A stretch of 64,000 nucleotides of DNA from Leptodactylus fallax (GCA_947044405.1 CAMRHE010000115.1:4836001-4900000); one strand, 5' to 3'; positions 10,204 through 21,382 are shown, numbered from the stretch's first letter. The notes: a model not told the origin generated them from the sequence alone. Numbers and translations: made by a program.

Positions 10204-10209
10204 AATAAA
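10204..10209 (+). terminator. Poly(A) signal AATAAA
   Basis: Canonical hexamer about 100 bp downstream of the final stop of the orphan gene at 9363-10105. Confidence 0.45.
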
Positions 10210-10335
10210 ATCTCGTATGTTTCCTGATATTGTTTGTCTTGCCTATGTGTTAATCTGGTTTGATATTCTTAGGTTTGTTGTATTCCCAACTGAATGCCCA
10301 CTAGTTTTTCCAGGAGCTGAGTGGAAACACATTAA

Positions 10336-10983
10336 GGGGGCGTTCACACTACCATTGGTGACCGTCAGTAGTGTCCGTTGCTATTGTCCGTTACAAGATT
10401 TTAGCATCGGACACCAGCTGAACCGTCAGAAATCCGTTAAAATTTCCATTCATTTCAATGGGTTTTTATATTGTGTCCGTTAGTGTCTGTTTACACCAAA
10501 TCCGTCAGAAGTCCGTTATTTTTTTGCGGACAAAAAATCCTACATGCAGGACTTTTTGTCCGTTTGAAAAAAACGGATTCTTGACGGACATCAAGTGTCC
10601 GTTACTTTTTTAACATTGAAGTCTATGGGTAACGGACTTATAACGGACACTAACTGATAGCCATCAGTTACTGTCTATTATTTTATGTCCATTTTTTTCC
10701 TGCACATGCTCAGAAAGCAGGAAAAAAAAAACAAAAACGGACAGTGTTAAAAAAAACGGACAGTGTTAAAAAACAGACACTAACTGATGCTAACTGATGC
10801 TAATGTGTCCATTTTTTTTAACTAATCCATTAATTGGATCAGTTAAAAAAACAGACACATTAACATCAGTTAGTGTCCCTTAATGTCTGTTATGATAGAT
10901 GTCCATTTTTTTTTTTTGTTTTTCTTTTCTTTTTTTTAACTGACACTATCAGAACGGACATCAATGGTAGTGTGAACCCTGCC
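10336..10983. mobile_element. MITE with GTTCACACTACCATTG ends
   Basis: A perfect 16-bp inverted pair at 10342-10357 and 10962-10977 bounds a sequence made almost entirely of alternating GTCCGTTA / TAACGGAC-type words, so many internal fold-backs are possible. No coding frame. The left end follows TTAA-like sequence, and the right end abuts the next palindromic repeat directly. Confidence 0.65.
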
Positions 10984-10985
10984 TG

Positions 10986-11298
10986 AGGCTAAGACCCCGG
11001 TAGCGAGCCGCAGGCAAAAAATGCTGCGGAAAAGACAGAGGTGGAAACGCATCGTGTTTTTATCCACAGTGTTTTCAGACTTTTCCTCTGTGGACTTTCT
11101 GGCCCTATTATACCTATACGGAAACGCCAGCGTTTCCGTAGGTGTAATTGACATGCTGCGATTTTCCGCTTTTCCGCTGCAGATTTTTTTCTGCAATGTG
11201 ATTAGGCAGAATCCCATCAACTTTGCAGGTAATGAAAAATGAAGCATTTCCACTGCGGCCAAAATGCTGCATTTTCGCAACGTGGGGCCCTGGCCTAA
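10986..11298. repeat. Palindromic frog-type MITE (GGCTAAG..CCCCACG family), copy 1
   Basis: Left end AGGCTAAGACCCCGGTAGCG and right end CGCAACGTGGGGCCCTGGCC are imperfect complements. Interior contains complementary AACGCCAGCGTTTCC-like segments. Related copies occur at 35018-35252, 35811-36033 and 61214-61452. Confidence 0.6.
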
Positions 11299-12091
11299 GG
11301 AAGCACTCCAAATAAAACCAATACATAGCAGGAGATTTACTAAACTAAACGTGCCAGAACTCTGGCTTAATTTGTAGCAAAAAAACTGAAAACAGTGCTG
11401 TGTACCATATTTATTATGTGCTTTACATGCTTTGTACATCTTGTTTGCCAAGGCAGCATGGTTTATGAGGAAAGAAGCCTGGTCAAGCAAAATATCCTAT
11501 ATAATATATTTTATATCACATATCCAAATGGAGATGACAATATAAATGGAAGACACTAAAACAACATGGAGCAAACAGTTTGGATAAAGCAAACCATCTG
11601 TCATGTCAGTATTTGCTGTGTATATACAGTAGTGTGAATGAGGCCTTATACTTTATGTCGGTGCCCTCTTGACATATAATTTTGCACTTGTCACATGTAG
11701 AGCTCCGCCCCCTGCAGTTGGGTCATGTGACCTGATTGGTGGTAACTGTCCACCTGATCATCTCGCTGTCCTTGGTGACTACTGTAGCTGGCAGACATGT
11801 CCGCACACTTGGTGTTGTCAGTGTGTCTGTTGGCTGTCAGTACTTTGTCGCTTAGTTTTGAATGTTTCCTCTTGGTAATGTTATTAAGTATTTACACCTG
11901 TTTTCGATCTCTGTGACCGCCATAAAGGAGAATATTTCTTAATATTGACCAAATACCTGACAACATTTGTCATAGCTGCCATTTAAGCTAAAGATGTGTC
12001 CCTGTCATACTTTGGAGGCGGCCATTCTGAATGAATGTTTACTAGGAAGAGAAGACATTGCTGAACCATGAGGTATATTCTGTCATGTATA
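11299..12091. other. Sequence without assigned feature
   Basis: Mostly AT-rich. No supported exon or complete repeat. Its last four bases (TATA) form the left target-site duplication of the gypsy element. Confidence 0.4.
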
Positions 12092-13097
12092 TGTAGGGAA
12101 CTGCCATTTCTACTAGTATATAATGTATCTGGCTTCTTTGCCCCTGCAGTTTGGCTTCAGAGACCCCAGGCATTTAGTGCAAGTTTTGTTTTGTAAATAC
12201 AGTGAGTCAGACACATGTGAGGCAGAGCTGCTGGGGGGAGAGATGTGAGCAGAGCTGCTGAGACAGACATGTTATGTCTGGGGGAGTCTAAGAGCCACTT
12301 GTTCCTCTTTACTTCACAGTATATAGTTAGGTATGTGTTACCCCCTATATACTCACAGGACCTAGCTAGTAACCGTAGTTAGGGATCCATATATATATAT
12401 AGTTCAGGGCAGTGATAGGTTAGGCTTCCGAAGGCCAACTAGCTAGTTAGAGGCCCGGTGGCACTAGTAGTTTAGCTGGCAGATTAAGGACTCAGTGTTA
12501 GGGTAGTCAGGCCTGCATCTACTGCCGTCACCGTCGCCCTGTTTGCTGCCTGTGAAGAATCTCACCATCATCATCATCTCCTGATCGGCTGTCTGTCATC
12601 TCCTGGAAGAATCCGAGGATCCACAGTCATCCACAGGGGCCCCTGCATCTCTTCTGTTGCCTGGAGGTATTGTGCACTGGACTCTTGCTATATATCTATA
12701 TATATACCCGGGTATATAACCTAAGACGGTTGAGGACTTGCTGGTTGTTGTAGTATTGCTGTGTTCTGAGTATATTTTATGTATGTATTATTACCCTGTT
12801 GATTCTTATAAAGCTACTGTTATAACCTTATGTGGTATCTGTATGTATTCTTCAGACTGTGAGATTAGTACAGGGATCCTTGTTAAGGCTACTAACTGTA
12901 CTTCATGGGTAAGTCCCAGGAAGAGATCCTCCCTGTAATACAGAGGCTCTATCCTGGGTGGAGGCACTGATATATTTCATATATGTTCCCACTCTTCCCT
13001 TCAGCGAAGGCTTCAGGTCCCATTATACACACAGGTCAGCGCCAGAGTCTGTTGCGGGAGGGATAATACTCATACCCCCCCCCCAAATAGGGCTACA
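12092..13097 (+). repeat. 5' LTR of gypsy element 1
   Basis: TG..CA-bounded 1006-bp repeat with TATA-rich stretches at about 12389-12401 and 12687-12706 and a C-run just before its end (10 Cs, against 11 in the 3' LTR). In a live element it supplies the RNA polymerase II promoter. Confidence 0.95.
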
Positions 13098-13118
13098 TTT
13101 GGAGGCACTGCTGAGATT
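13098..13118 (+). other. Candidate primer binding site
   Basis: The sequence right after the 5' LTR, TTTGGAGGCACTGCTGAG, is in the position of a tRNA primer binding site and contains TGG close to its start. I cannot name the cognate tRNA. Confidence 0.5.
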
Positions 13119-13141
13119 TAGAAGTGGGAATAGTCATTGAT

Positions 13142-16100
13142 ATGGAGAAGCGATATAGCTCAGAGGGGAACCTCCCACTAGCTACTACATGGGATTACCG
13201 ACCTCCTGTTCCTCCCCTGGTTCAGGTAAAGGAAGAACCCCGCTCAGCCAGTTACCCCCCCAGTATGGCCGTCGCTAGCAGTTCCTCTAGTGACAGTGCT
13301 ATTAGCACTTTAGCCAGGCTGACTGAAATGTTAGCTCAGGGCCTGCAGGCCACTCACTACAAGAAACTAAAAGTATTCTCTGGTAATGTCCCGGTACCAC
13401 AAGGGGAGGAAAACTTTGAGATATGGAAAGAACATACTCTCCAATGCCTGAAGGAATGGTCTTGCTCTGAAGAAGGCAAGCGGCAGCGTATCAGTGAAAG
13501 TTTGCGGTCTCCTGCTGCAGAATTGATCCGCTTGTACAGAGACTCTCATGAAGGAGTGAGTGCATTGGACTATATACAAGTACTGTCTGATCACTTTGAG
13601 CCATACTATGACCTTGCCCAGATGGTTGCTGATTACCGAATGGTTCGTCAAAAAGAAGGGGAAAATGTCTCTACTTTTATTAACCGTTTACAGCTACTTC
13701 TTTCACGTCTGGTGTACCACGCAGCTATATCTACGTCAGAGGTAGACGCTATGAGAACCAGTCAGTTGGTGAGAGGGTTACAACCTCATCATCCTCTTGC
13801 TCAAGTACTCAAGGTCTTACTATCTGATAGAGTCCTTCCATTTCCTGACTTAATGAAGTTAGTGAAGAAACAAGAAGCTGACATTAGTTTTAGTACCCCT
13901 AAGAAAGCGAAAAGCATCTCTAAAGAAGATGTTGTTCCTAATTCAAACAAGGACAAACCAGCGGAGCGGTCAGAACTTAGACAGTCCGCCACTCCACCCA
14001 CTGCCACTCAATGGAGGAAGGATGCTAGAACCTGTTATAAATGTGGTCAGACGGGCCATAGTGCCAGACAGTGTACGGAGGACAGTGAGGGATTGAGACA
14101 CAGTGCTGTCTTCTCTATTCAGAATCAAAGACACCGAAGGAAGGCGGGCCGAGTAAAGACCAGAGGCGCTATCGCGGGCTCCAGGTCCGTTGTCAAAGTC
14201 ACTGTCAATGGTCATGCCGCTCCTGCCCTGTTTGATACAGGATCTCAAGTGACCCTGATTTATCGCTCGTTCTACCAAAAGTATCTGAGGGATATACCTC
14301 TTCAGTCTACAGGACAAATGAAATTGTGGGGGCTTAATTCAGGATCATATCCTGTAGATGGCAGCCTACAAGTAGTTATAGCTGTCCCTGAATTAGAAGA
14401 TCAGAGTGTCGCTCCCATGAAGATTACGGCTCTTGTCTGTCCTGATACAGGTGATTCTTGTGCAGCTCCTGTGATACTTGGCACTAATTGTCCCGCAGTG
14501 CATTATGCTTTTCAGAAGTTTCTTGGAAGAGATTGGAACCCTGCAGCTCAGCCGGTGAATATATCTTCTGATCTTAGAGAACTCTGTGATGCCCTGTCTA
14601 CTGGCTATCGACATGGAATGGTATATCATATCGGTGAGAGAACCGTGGAAGTTCCTGCCGGCGGGGAGAGAGTTCTGAGAGTAGCCTCCAGCATTGCTCC
14701 CGATTTGCTTGAAGGGGGGAGTTATGTCCTTATGGAAACCCCTGAAGAAATGATTAACCAGAATGGCTGGATGGTGATCCCAGAGAGAAAGGACTGGAGA
14801 AATAAAGTGGAGTTATCTACCTGTGTGACAGTGAGGAACTGTTCACCGCATCCGATTGTAATTGGACCATACCAGAATGTGGCCCACTGCTACCCTGTGC
14901 TTGGAGTAAATCCATACGCTGAAGTGTGCAGGATTCAAATCCGAGATGCAATCCCTAATCTCAATCTTGACTTGAGTGATCCACATTTACCAGAGGCCTG
15001 GAATCAGCGACTGACACAGAAGTTGTCTGAAATATCGGAAGTGTTCTCCATGGATGATATGGATGTAGGTTGTGCTAAAAGTGCTCAACACACTTTCCGA
15101 TTGACCGATTCTACTCCCTTCCGGGAGCGACCACGGAGAGTTGCTCCAAAGGATGTTGATGAGTTAAGACAGACTCTACAGCAAATGAAAGGTCAGGGGA
15201 TCATTGTGGACAGTAAGAGCCCCTATGCCTCACCTATTGTGGTGGTAAGAAAAAAATCTGGAGCAATTCGCCTATGTGTGGATTACAGAACTCTGAACCG
15301 GAGAACCTTACCTGATCAGTATACACTGCCGAGAATTGAAGAAGCTCTGGAAGCTCTAAATGGAAACTGTTGGTTCACAGTGCTGGACCTAAGATCGGGA
15401 TACTATCAAGTCCCAATGGCACCTGAGGATCAGGAAAAGACAGCCTTCATATGCCCCTTGGGTTTCTTTCAGTTCACTCGTATGCCGCAAGGTACAAAAG
15501 GTGCGCCAGCAACGTTCCAAAGGTTGATGGAAAGAGTGTTAGGTGATTTAGTGCCCCGGGAATGCCTTGTATATCTTGATGACATTATTGTGTTTGGAAA
15601 GACGCTGGAAGAACATGAAGAACGACTCATGAGAGTACTCCACCGCTTAAAAGAAGAGGGGCTGAAGTTGTCGGCTGACAAATGCAAATTTTGTAGATCT
15701 TCGGTCACTTATGTAGGTCATATTGTTTCTGCTGAAGGAGTTGCTACCGATCCTGGTAAGATTGAAGCTGTGGTGAATTGGCCCCGACCGCAAAATATTA
15801 CGGAGTTGCAATCTTTCTTGGGGTTTTGTGGATTCTATCGACGATTTGTGGAAGGATATTCAAAAATTGCTCGAGCCCTCCTCGACCTGTTGAAGAGTGA
15901 TGCAGGAGATCCGGGAAAGAAGAAAGGGTCTTCCAAAAGCCTTTTTGGCGATAGGTGGACTGCGGATTGTGAAGAAGCATTTAAGTTGTTGAAGAAGAAA
16001 TTGACAGAAGCTCCCGTTCTGGCTTATGCTGATGCACATAAGCCATATGTGCTACATGTAGATGCCAGCTTTGAAGGATTAGGTGGCGTGCTGCACCAAG

Positions 16101-18361
16101 AATACCTGGCCGGGTTACGGCCCATAGCTTTCATAAGTCGAAGTCTTTCTCCCAGCGAGAAAAATTATCCAGTACATAAATTGGAGTTTTTGGCGCTCAA
16201 GTGGGCCATTGTTGATAAATTACATGACTATTTATACGGAGCCACGTTTGAAGTAAGAACAGACAACAATCCACTGACATACGTTTTGTCAACCGCTAAG
16301 CTCGATGCTACAGGACATCGCTGGTTGGCAGCTTTATCCAACTACCAATTCACACTCAAGTATAAATCGGGGCCTAAGAACATTGGGGCAGATGCTCTAT
16401 CAAGACGGCCTGGATTACCTAGTCCGGAAGTAGTGGATGAATGGGAAGAAGTGCCAAGTCCTGGAGTAGGAGCTTTGTGTGCCATGGCTGCTGTAGTTGA
16501 AGACCGAGTAGCCTTTTCTGAAACTCGGCTTATTGACTCTATTGGGGGAGGTCCCGAAGCTGTACCAGACATGTTTGCCTACCCTGCCGCTTTAGGATCC
16601 TTTGAGAGTTGTTCTATATCTTCAAAGCGAATGATCTGGAGTCAAAAGTCTGATCCTTTAATTGGACCTCTTTATCAAGCAGTGAGTTCTCAAGACAGAG
16701 AAATGTTAAAGACATCCCTACCCTCTGAATGCAGTCAACTTCTACGAGATTGGGAGAAGTTTGAAATAGACAATGGCCTACTTTATCGTGTGGTGCTGTA
16801 TCATGATCACCCTGGAAGGCGCCAACTAGTTATTCCAAGCTGCTTTCAGAAGATGATTTTCCGAAGCCTGCATGATTATCATGGTCATTTGGGACCTGAG
16901 AAGACTTATGGCCTAATACAAGACCGATTCTACTGGCCCAAAATGAGAGATACCGTGACTCGTCTGTGTAGGTGCTGTCGCAGATGTTTGCAGAGGAAGA
17001 CTGTCCCGGTTCGAGCGGCCTTCATGGGACACTTGAAGAGTTCGGGCCCCATGGATCTTGTCTGCATAGACTTCCTTTGTATTGACAACGACTCCAGAGG
17101 ATTTGGAAATGTATTGGTGGTGACTGATCACTTCACACGATATGCTCAAGCCTTTCCGACTAAGGATCAAAAAGCAGTCACTGTTGCAAGAGTGCTTTGG
17201 GAAAAGTATTTTATCCATTATGGCTTACCACACCGGTTGCATTCTGATCAAGGCCGGGATTTTGAGAGTAACCTGATCAAAGAGTTACTTCAGTTGTTGA
17301 ACATCCGCAAAAGTCGGACGACGCCTTACCATCCAGAGGGAGATGCCCTTCCTGAAAGATTTAACAGGACTTTACTTGATATGCTTGGTACCTTACGAAT
17401 TGAGGATAAGCGATCCTGGAGTCGAAAAGTGGAGGCTATGGTGCATGCCTATAATAGTACAAGGCACGAGAGCACAGGATATTCACCATACTTTCTGATG
17501 TTTGGAAGAGAGCCTAGGCTACCTATTGACATCTTGTTGGGAGTCTCTACCGATGGTATCAGTCATCGAGATCATTACCGATACGTGGCACGTTTGAAAG
17601 AAACGCTTAAGAGTGCTTATCAGCTGGCTGAGGAAAATGCGGCCAAAGTGAATGAAGGAAATAAAAGGAGATTTGATCTTCGAGTAAGATACCGAGAATT
17701 GAACCCTGGGGACCATGTTCTGCTACGGAATTTGGGAGCATCTGCAAAACATAAGCTGGCTGATCGATGGCGGAGTGAGCTCTTTACAGTGGTAGATCGG
17801 TTGCCTGGAATACCAGTCTACAAGATAAAAGGACGGGACGGGAGGATCAGGACTTGGCATAGAAATCATTTGTTGCCTGTACCTCAGATTGATGGTATGG
17901 ATATCTCCAATGATGGCTCGGCCTGCGATTCTCCACAGTCCTTAGCCGATATTCCACCTGACCTTCCTGAAACTCCTGAGAGTGATTGGACTGTGGCTCC
18001 TGAAGTTCCTAGATCACCAGTATCTTCTCCTTCAGGGAGACCTATGAACCCTCAAACTCCAGAATTCGTACCTAGATCTGTGTCTACAGATGAGCAGGGA
18101 TCTAGCTCTCCTACGCCACCAGCACCATCCCCTCCCATGGCAGACAACCCTAGTTTAGGGCCTGGACATGCTAGTTTACCTCAGAGAGAGGTACGGAGAG
18201 GAGAGAGAATTAGACACCCTCCACCTATGCTGACATATGATAGTTTGGGGGACCCCAGATTTACTACTCAGCCTCATTTATACCATGCTTGGGTGGGTGC
18301 AGTGTCCACTTTGGTCAATATGTTACCAATTTTCGCTCCTGCTGGCATGTATACCTATTAA
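13142..18361 (+). CDS. Gag-Pol polyprotein of gypsy element 1
   Basis: Single open frame of 1739 aa. The frame is open from a GTG at 13124, but the first ATG is 13142, used here. Domains in order: a Gag of the PNMA/Gypsy12 type (about residues 70-250, with KKLKVFSG and NFEIWKEH motifs); a CCHC knuckle CYKCGQTGHSARQC (298-311); aspartic protease with FDTGSQVTLI (active Asp 365); reverse transcriptase with YLDDIIVF (811-818); RNase H (VDAS, Asp about 974); integrase with an H1244/H1249-Cys zinc-binding region and catalytic D1310, D1369, E1405 in D-35-E spacing; a basic GPY-like tail (HRNHLLPV); and a proline-rich C-terminus. The family copies genomic RNA inside capsid-like particles and inserts cDNA. 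Gag and Pol share one frame with no frameshift or stop between them. No env. All catalytic residues I can check are present. Confidence 0.93.
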   Translation: MEKRYSSEGNLPLATTWDYRPPVPPLVQVKEEPRSASYPPSMAVASSSSSDSAISTLARLTEMLAQGLQATHYKKLKVFSGNVPVPQGEENFEIWKEHTLQCLKEWSCSEEGKRQRISESLRSPAAELIRLYRDSHEGVSALDYIQVLSDHFEPYYDLAQMVADYRMVRQKEGENVSTFINRLQLLLSRLVYHAAISTSEVDAMRTSQLVRGLQPHHPLAQVLKVLLSDRVLPFPDLMKLVKKQEADISFSTPKKAKSISKEDVVPNSNKDKPAERSELRQSATPPTATQWRKDARTCYKCGQTGHSARQCTEDSEGLRHSAVFSIQNQRHRRKAGRVKTRGAIAGSRSVVKVTVNGHAAPALFDTGSQVTLIYRSFYQKYLRDIPLQSTGQMKLWGLNSGSYPVDGSLQVVIAVPELEDQSVAPMKITALVCPDTGDSCAAPVILGTNCPAVHYAFQKFLGRDWNPAAQPVNISSDLRELCDALSTGYRHGMVYHIGERTVEVPAGGERVLRVASSIAPDLLEGGSYVLMETPEEMINQNGWMVIPERKDWRNKVELSTCVTVRNCSPHPIVIGPYQNVAHCYPVLGVNPYAEVCRIQIRDAIPNLNLDLSDPHLPEAWNQRLTQKLSEISEVFSMDDMDVGCAKSAQHTFRLTDSTPFRERPRRVAPKDVDELRQTLQQMKGQGIIVDSKSPYASPIVVVRKKSGAIRLCVDYRTLNRRTLPDQYTLPRIEEALEALNGNCWFTVLDLRSGYYQVPMAPEDQEKTAFICPLGFFQFTRMPQGTKGAPATFQRLMERVLGDLVPRECLVYLDDIIVFGKTLEEHEERLMRVLHRLKEEGLKLSADKCKFCRSSVTYVGHIVSAEGVATDPGKIEAVVNWPRPQNITELQSFLGFCGFYRRFVEGYSKIARALLDLLKSDAGDPGKKKGSSKSLFGDRWTADCEEAFKLLKKKLTEAPVLAYADAHKPYVLHVDASFEGLGGVLHQEYLAGLRPIAFISRSLSPSEKNYPVHKLEFLALKWAIVDKLHDYLYGATFEVRTDNNPLTYVLSTAKLDATGHRWLAALSNYQFTLKYKSGPKNIGADALSRRPGLPSPEVVDEWEEVPSPGVGALCAMAAVVEDRVAFSETRLIDSIGGGPEAVPDMFAYPAALGSFESCSISSKRMIWSQKSDPLIGPLYQAVSSQDREMLKTSLPSECSQLLRDWEKFEIDNGLLYRVVLYHDHPGRRQLVIPSCFQKMIFRSLHDYHGHLGPEKTYGLIQDRFYWPKMRDTVTRLCRCCRRCLQRKTVPVRAAFMGHLKSSGPMDLVCIDFLCIDNDSRGFGNVLVVTDHFTRYAQAFPTKDQKAVTVARVLWEKYFIHYGLPHRLHSDQGRDFESNLIKELLQLLNIRKSRTTPYHPEGDALPERFNRTLLDMLGTLRIEDKRSWSRKVEAMVHAYNSTRHESTGYSPYFLMFGREPRLPIDILLGVSTDGISHRDHYRYVARLKETLKSAYQLAEENAAKVNEGNKRRFDLRVRYRELNPGDHVLLRNLGASAKHKLADRWRSELFTVVDRLPGIPVYKIKGRDGRIRTWHRNHLLPVPQIDGMDISNDGSACDSPQSLADIPPDLPETPESDWTVAPEVPRSPVSSPSGRPMNPQTPEFVPRSVSTDEQGSSSPTPPAPSPPMADNPSLGPGHASLPQREVRRGERIRHPPPMLTYDSLGDPRFTTQPHLYHAWVGAVSTLVNMLPIFAPAGMYTY

Positions 18362-18480
18362 CCTGTTGTGACTCTGTAAATGCAAAAGCAACCATATTGA
18401 TATTGTCATTGGTAATGTTGACTGTATACTATGACTTTGTATGTCTTTGACGTGACGTAAAGATTTCACCAGAGGGAGAG
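18362..18480 (+). other. 3' untranslated region and polypurine tract
   Basis: Non-coding spacer after the Gag-Pol stop. It ends in AGAGGGAGAG (18471-18480) directly before the 3' LTR, the expected plus-strand priming site. Confidence 0.75.
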
Positions 18481-19487
18481 TGTAGGGAACTGCCATTTCT
18501 ACTAGTATATAATGTATCTGGCTTCTTTGCCCCTGCAGTTTGGCTTCAGAGACCCCAGGCATTTAGTGCAAGTTTTGTTTTGTAAATACAGTGAGTCAGA
18601 CACATGTGAGGCAGAGCTGCTGGGGGGAGAGATGTGAGCAGAGCTGCTGAGCCAGACATGTTATGTCTGGGGGAGTCTAAGAGCCACTTGTTCCTCTTTA
18701 CTTCACAGTATATAGTTAGGTATGTGTTACCCCCTATATACTCACAGGACCTAGCTAGTAACCGTAGTTAGGGATCCATATATATATATAGTTCAGGGCA
18801 GTGATAGGTTAGGCTTCCGAAGGCCAACTAGCTAGTTAGAGGCCCGGTGGCACTAGTAGTTTAGCTGGCAGATTAAGGACTCAGTGTTAGGGTAGTCAGG
18901 CCTGCATCTACTGCCGTCACCGTCGCCCTGTTTGCTGCCTGTGAAGAATCTCACCATCATCATCATCTCCTGATCGGCTGTCTGTCATCTCCTGGAAGAA
19001 TCCGAGGATCCACAGTCATCCACAGGGGCCCCTGCATCTCTTCTGTTGCCTGGAGGTATTGTGCACTGGACTCTTGCTATATATCTATATATATACCCGG
19101 GTATATAACCTAAGACGGTTGAGGACTTGCTGGTTGTTGTAGTATTGCTGTGTTCTGAGTATATTTTATGTATGTATTATTACCCTGTTGATTCTTATAA
19201 AGCTACTGTTATAACCTTATGTGGTATCTGTATGTATTCTTCAGACTGTGAGATTAGTACAGGGATCCTTGTTAAGGCTACTAACTGTACTTCATGGGTA
19301 AGTCCCAGGAAGAGATCCTCCCTGTAATACAGAGGCTCTATCCTGGGTGGAGGAACTGATATATTTCATATATGTTCCCACTCTTCCCTTCAGCGAAGGC
19401 TTCAGGTCCCATTATACACACAGGTCAGCGCCAGAGTCTGTTGCGGGAGGGATAATACTCATACCCCCCCCCCCAAATAGGGCTACA
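18481..19487 (+). repeat. 3' LTR of gypsy element 1
   Basis: About 99.8 percent identical to the 5' LTR by direct reading. Ends GGCTACA followed by TATA. Confidence 0.95.
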
Positions 19488-20039
19488 TATATATATGGTG
19501 CAGGCTATACACACAAATTCTTCCCCCACATTAATACATTATTAATGTGGATTTATTAATAGTAGTAATATAAACAATAATATACATGCTATCACTATGT
19601 AATGTCATGGCTCCATGTGTGAATAGCTACGTAGACAGCCTTGATAGTAGAAACCATATACACACATAGCACAGCACCTGTCACATTTCACATTAAGGCT
19701 ATGTCTACACTGGATCTAAAAACTCAATTTTTGCTGTGAACCTGTGACAAGATCCCCATATAGTACATGCATATGTTGTAGACTCCTGACATAACTGGCA
19801 AACTTTGGCAGTAGGATCCAGCACTGACTGGATCCTCCACTAAAGACACATCTTAATATTGGGAACTGCCAGTCCGTCTTGTGGGTCACATCAGGCACAA
19901 TTTTTATTGTTCCACATTTTACCTTTTTTTCATCTAGATATCCTAACCAGACTGTATTTCTATCTATTTTGGGCATCTGTTTTTTAGAGCTTCATTCACA
20001 TGCAAATATCACTACCTAGATGTAGAGTAGGGGAGGATC
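19488..20039. other. Intergenic sequence, possible repeat fragments
   Basis: The stretch from about 19695 (AAGGCTATGTCTACACTGG) to about 20000 resembles frog dispersed repeats, but no complete terminal repeat pair was found. No gene seen. Confidence 0.35.
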
Positions 20040-20054
20040 TATATACCTTGAGGC

Positions 20055-20560
20055 TAAAGCCCCACGTGACATCCCGTAGCAAAAAAGCCATGGCATTTCC
20101 AAAGAAGTAATCAATTTGGATGTGGGTTTTATGGGGGAGAGGGAATAAAAGGTATATGACTGATCTGTGGGGATGGTTAACTCACCAGAGATCGTACATA
20201 GAATAACACCTAGTTATGTGTCGAAAAGTAGCAGAGAGCCATCTTTGGTCGAGAAAGGAAGAGGGCCCCGCTAGGGTCTGGAAATCCATAGAAACTGAGA
20301 AGGACAAATTAAAGTCACCACCAAAGATTATGGCAGCAAGTAGGAGACATACCACCCAGGGGGATCTAAAATGGAGGAGTCTACCTCCAAGGGGCACAAG
20401 CAAGAGCATAATAAACAGTAGGGTAGAAACAGAGAGCAAAATTAAAAGAGCATGAAGCATCAAAGTGGGTTTCCTGAAAAAACGCAATATCAGCCTTAAA
20501 AGTCTGCAGTTCTGCAAGAGCCATCTTTCAGTTTGCATTGAACTAAGAACCTTATGATAT
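20055..20560 (-). pseudogene. LINE ORF2 endonuclease fragment
   Basis: Motifs of an apurinic/apyrimidinic-type LINE endonuclease read on the minus strand: FFQETHFDA (about 20463-20490), GGDFNL (about 20308-20325) and IDYFFGN (about 20100-20122). Frames are broken between the first and second motif. The cleavage-site Asn of GDFN and the Glu of QETH are visible. It ends before the SDH motif that completes the domain. Confidence 0.7.
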
Positions 20561-21382
20561 TGAAAACATCTAGATATAATGCAAAAATCATGTAGGTCAC
20601 CCCAGAATGAATACAGAGTGGAGATCCAGTTACATCCCAAGGATGGAGATGTGGTGGCAATGGAAAGAGGTCGTGTGGGCCTTGGAGGCAATAGCGGGCG
20701 GATAAGGGGACAGACAAAAGGGAGGGGAAGGAGATAGCAAGACAAAAAACATAAAAGTAATAATAGAAAAACCAATAATATATCCAGGGAGGGCTACTCC
20801 CAGTAGGGGCTATCAGTAAGAAGTAACAGTATTAAAAGCAACAATACTAAGGAACCGTGAAATAATTCAAGCCACAGCTGAGCGCCCCTAGATATTGCGA
20901 GGTGAGATTGCGGAAGCCCAGCAAAGGGAGGAGAGAGAACCAGCCGACTCCAGCTAAGATGTGCTCCCAGTGACCCCTCCAACATATAGTGAGAACTAAA
21001 ACATGCTATAATGAACAACCGAGCCTAGTAATGCAGTGAGGGGAGCATCTTAAGAATAGTATGCCAGGGTGGTATCAACCAGTGAAAGAACTACAAACTG
21101 GGAACACAGGAGCATGTAATCAGGCCATCCCTGAGGTCAGAAGAAGTCACCCAAAGCAGCAGGCAGGAAGACCTAGAAGGAGGTGCAGACTCAGTGGACG
21201 GCAGTCAACGTCTGTCAATGACTGTCTTCCACACCTGACAGAGAGAAGGAGGTGGAGCAGTCATCTATTGGTCCTGTGGGGGGGGGGGCTGAGGAATGTC
21301 CAAGGCAGCACAGAAGTCAGATAGATCAGCGTAGGACTTTATGGTTGCAGTGAGTCCATTCTTTTGGGTCAAAGGAAAAACC

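Larger units (their letters stand above)
12092..19487 (+). mobile_element. Complete Ty3/gypsy LTR retrotransposon
   Basis: Two LTRs of about 1006 bp (12092-13097, 18481-19487), each TGTAGGG...GGCTACA, flank one Gag-Pol frame of 1739 codons. The copies differ at only two substitutions (A/C near 12253 against 18645; C/A near 12965 against 19354) plus one C in a C-run. TATA precedes and follows the element (12088-12091, 19488-19491) as a 4-bp target duplication, although the local DNA is TA-rich. A polypurine tract sits at 18471-18480. No env frame. The near-identical LTRs and open frame indicate a recent insertion. Confidence 0.95.

Noticed and set aside
10936..11490. 184-aa minus-strand frame
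   Set aside because: It spans two palindromic MITEs and has no domain or coding bias.
13124..13141. Upstream GTG start for gypsy element 1 Gag-Pol
   Set aside because: GTG is not expected as a start in a vertebrate element; ATG at 13142 is six codons downstream.
20216..20455. Plus-strand 79-aa frame
   Set aside because: Shadow of the LINE endonuclease on the minus strand.
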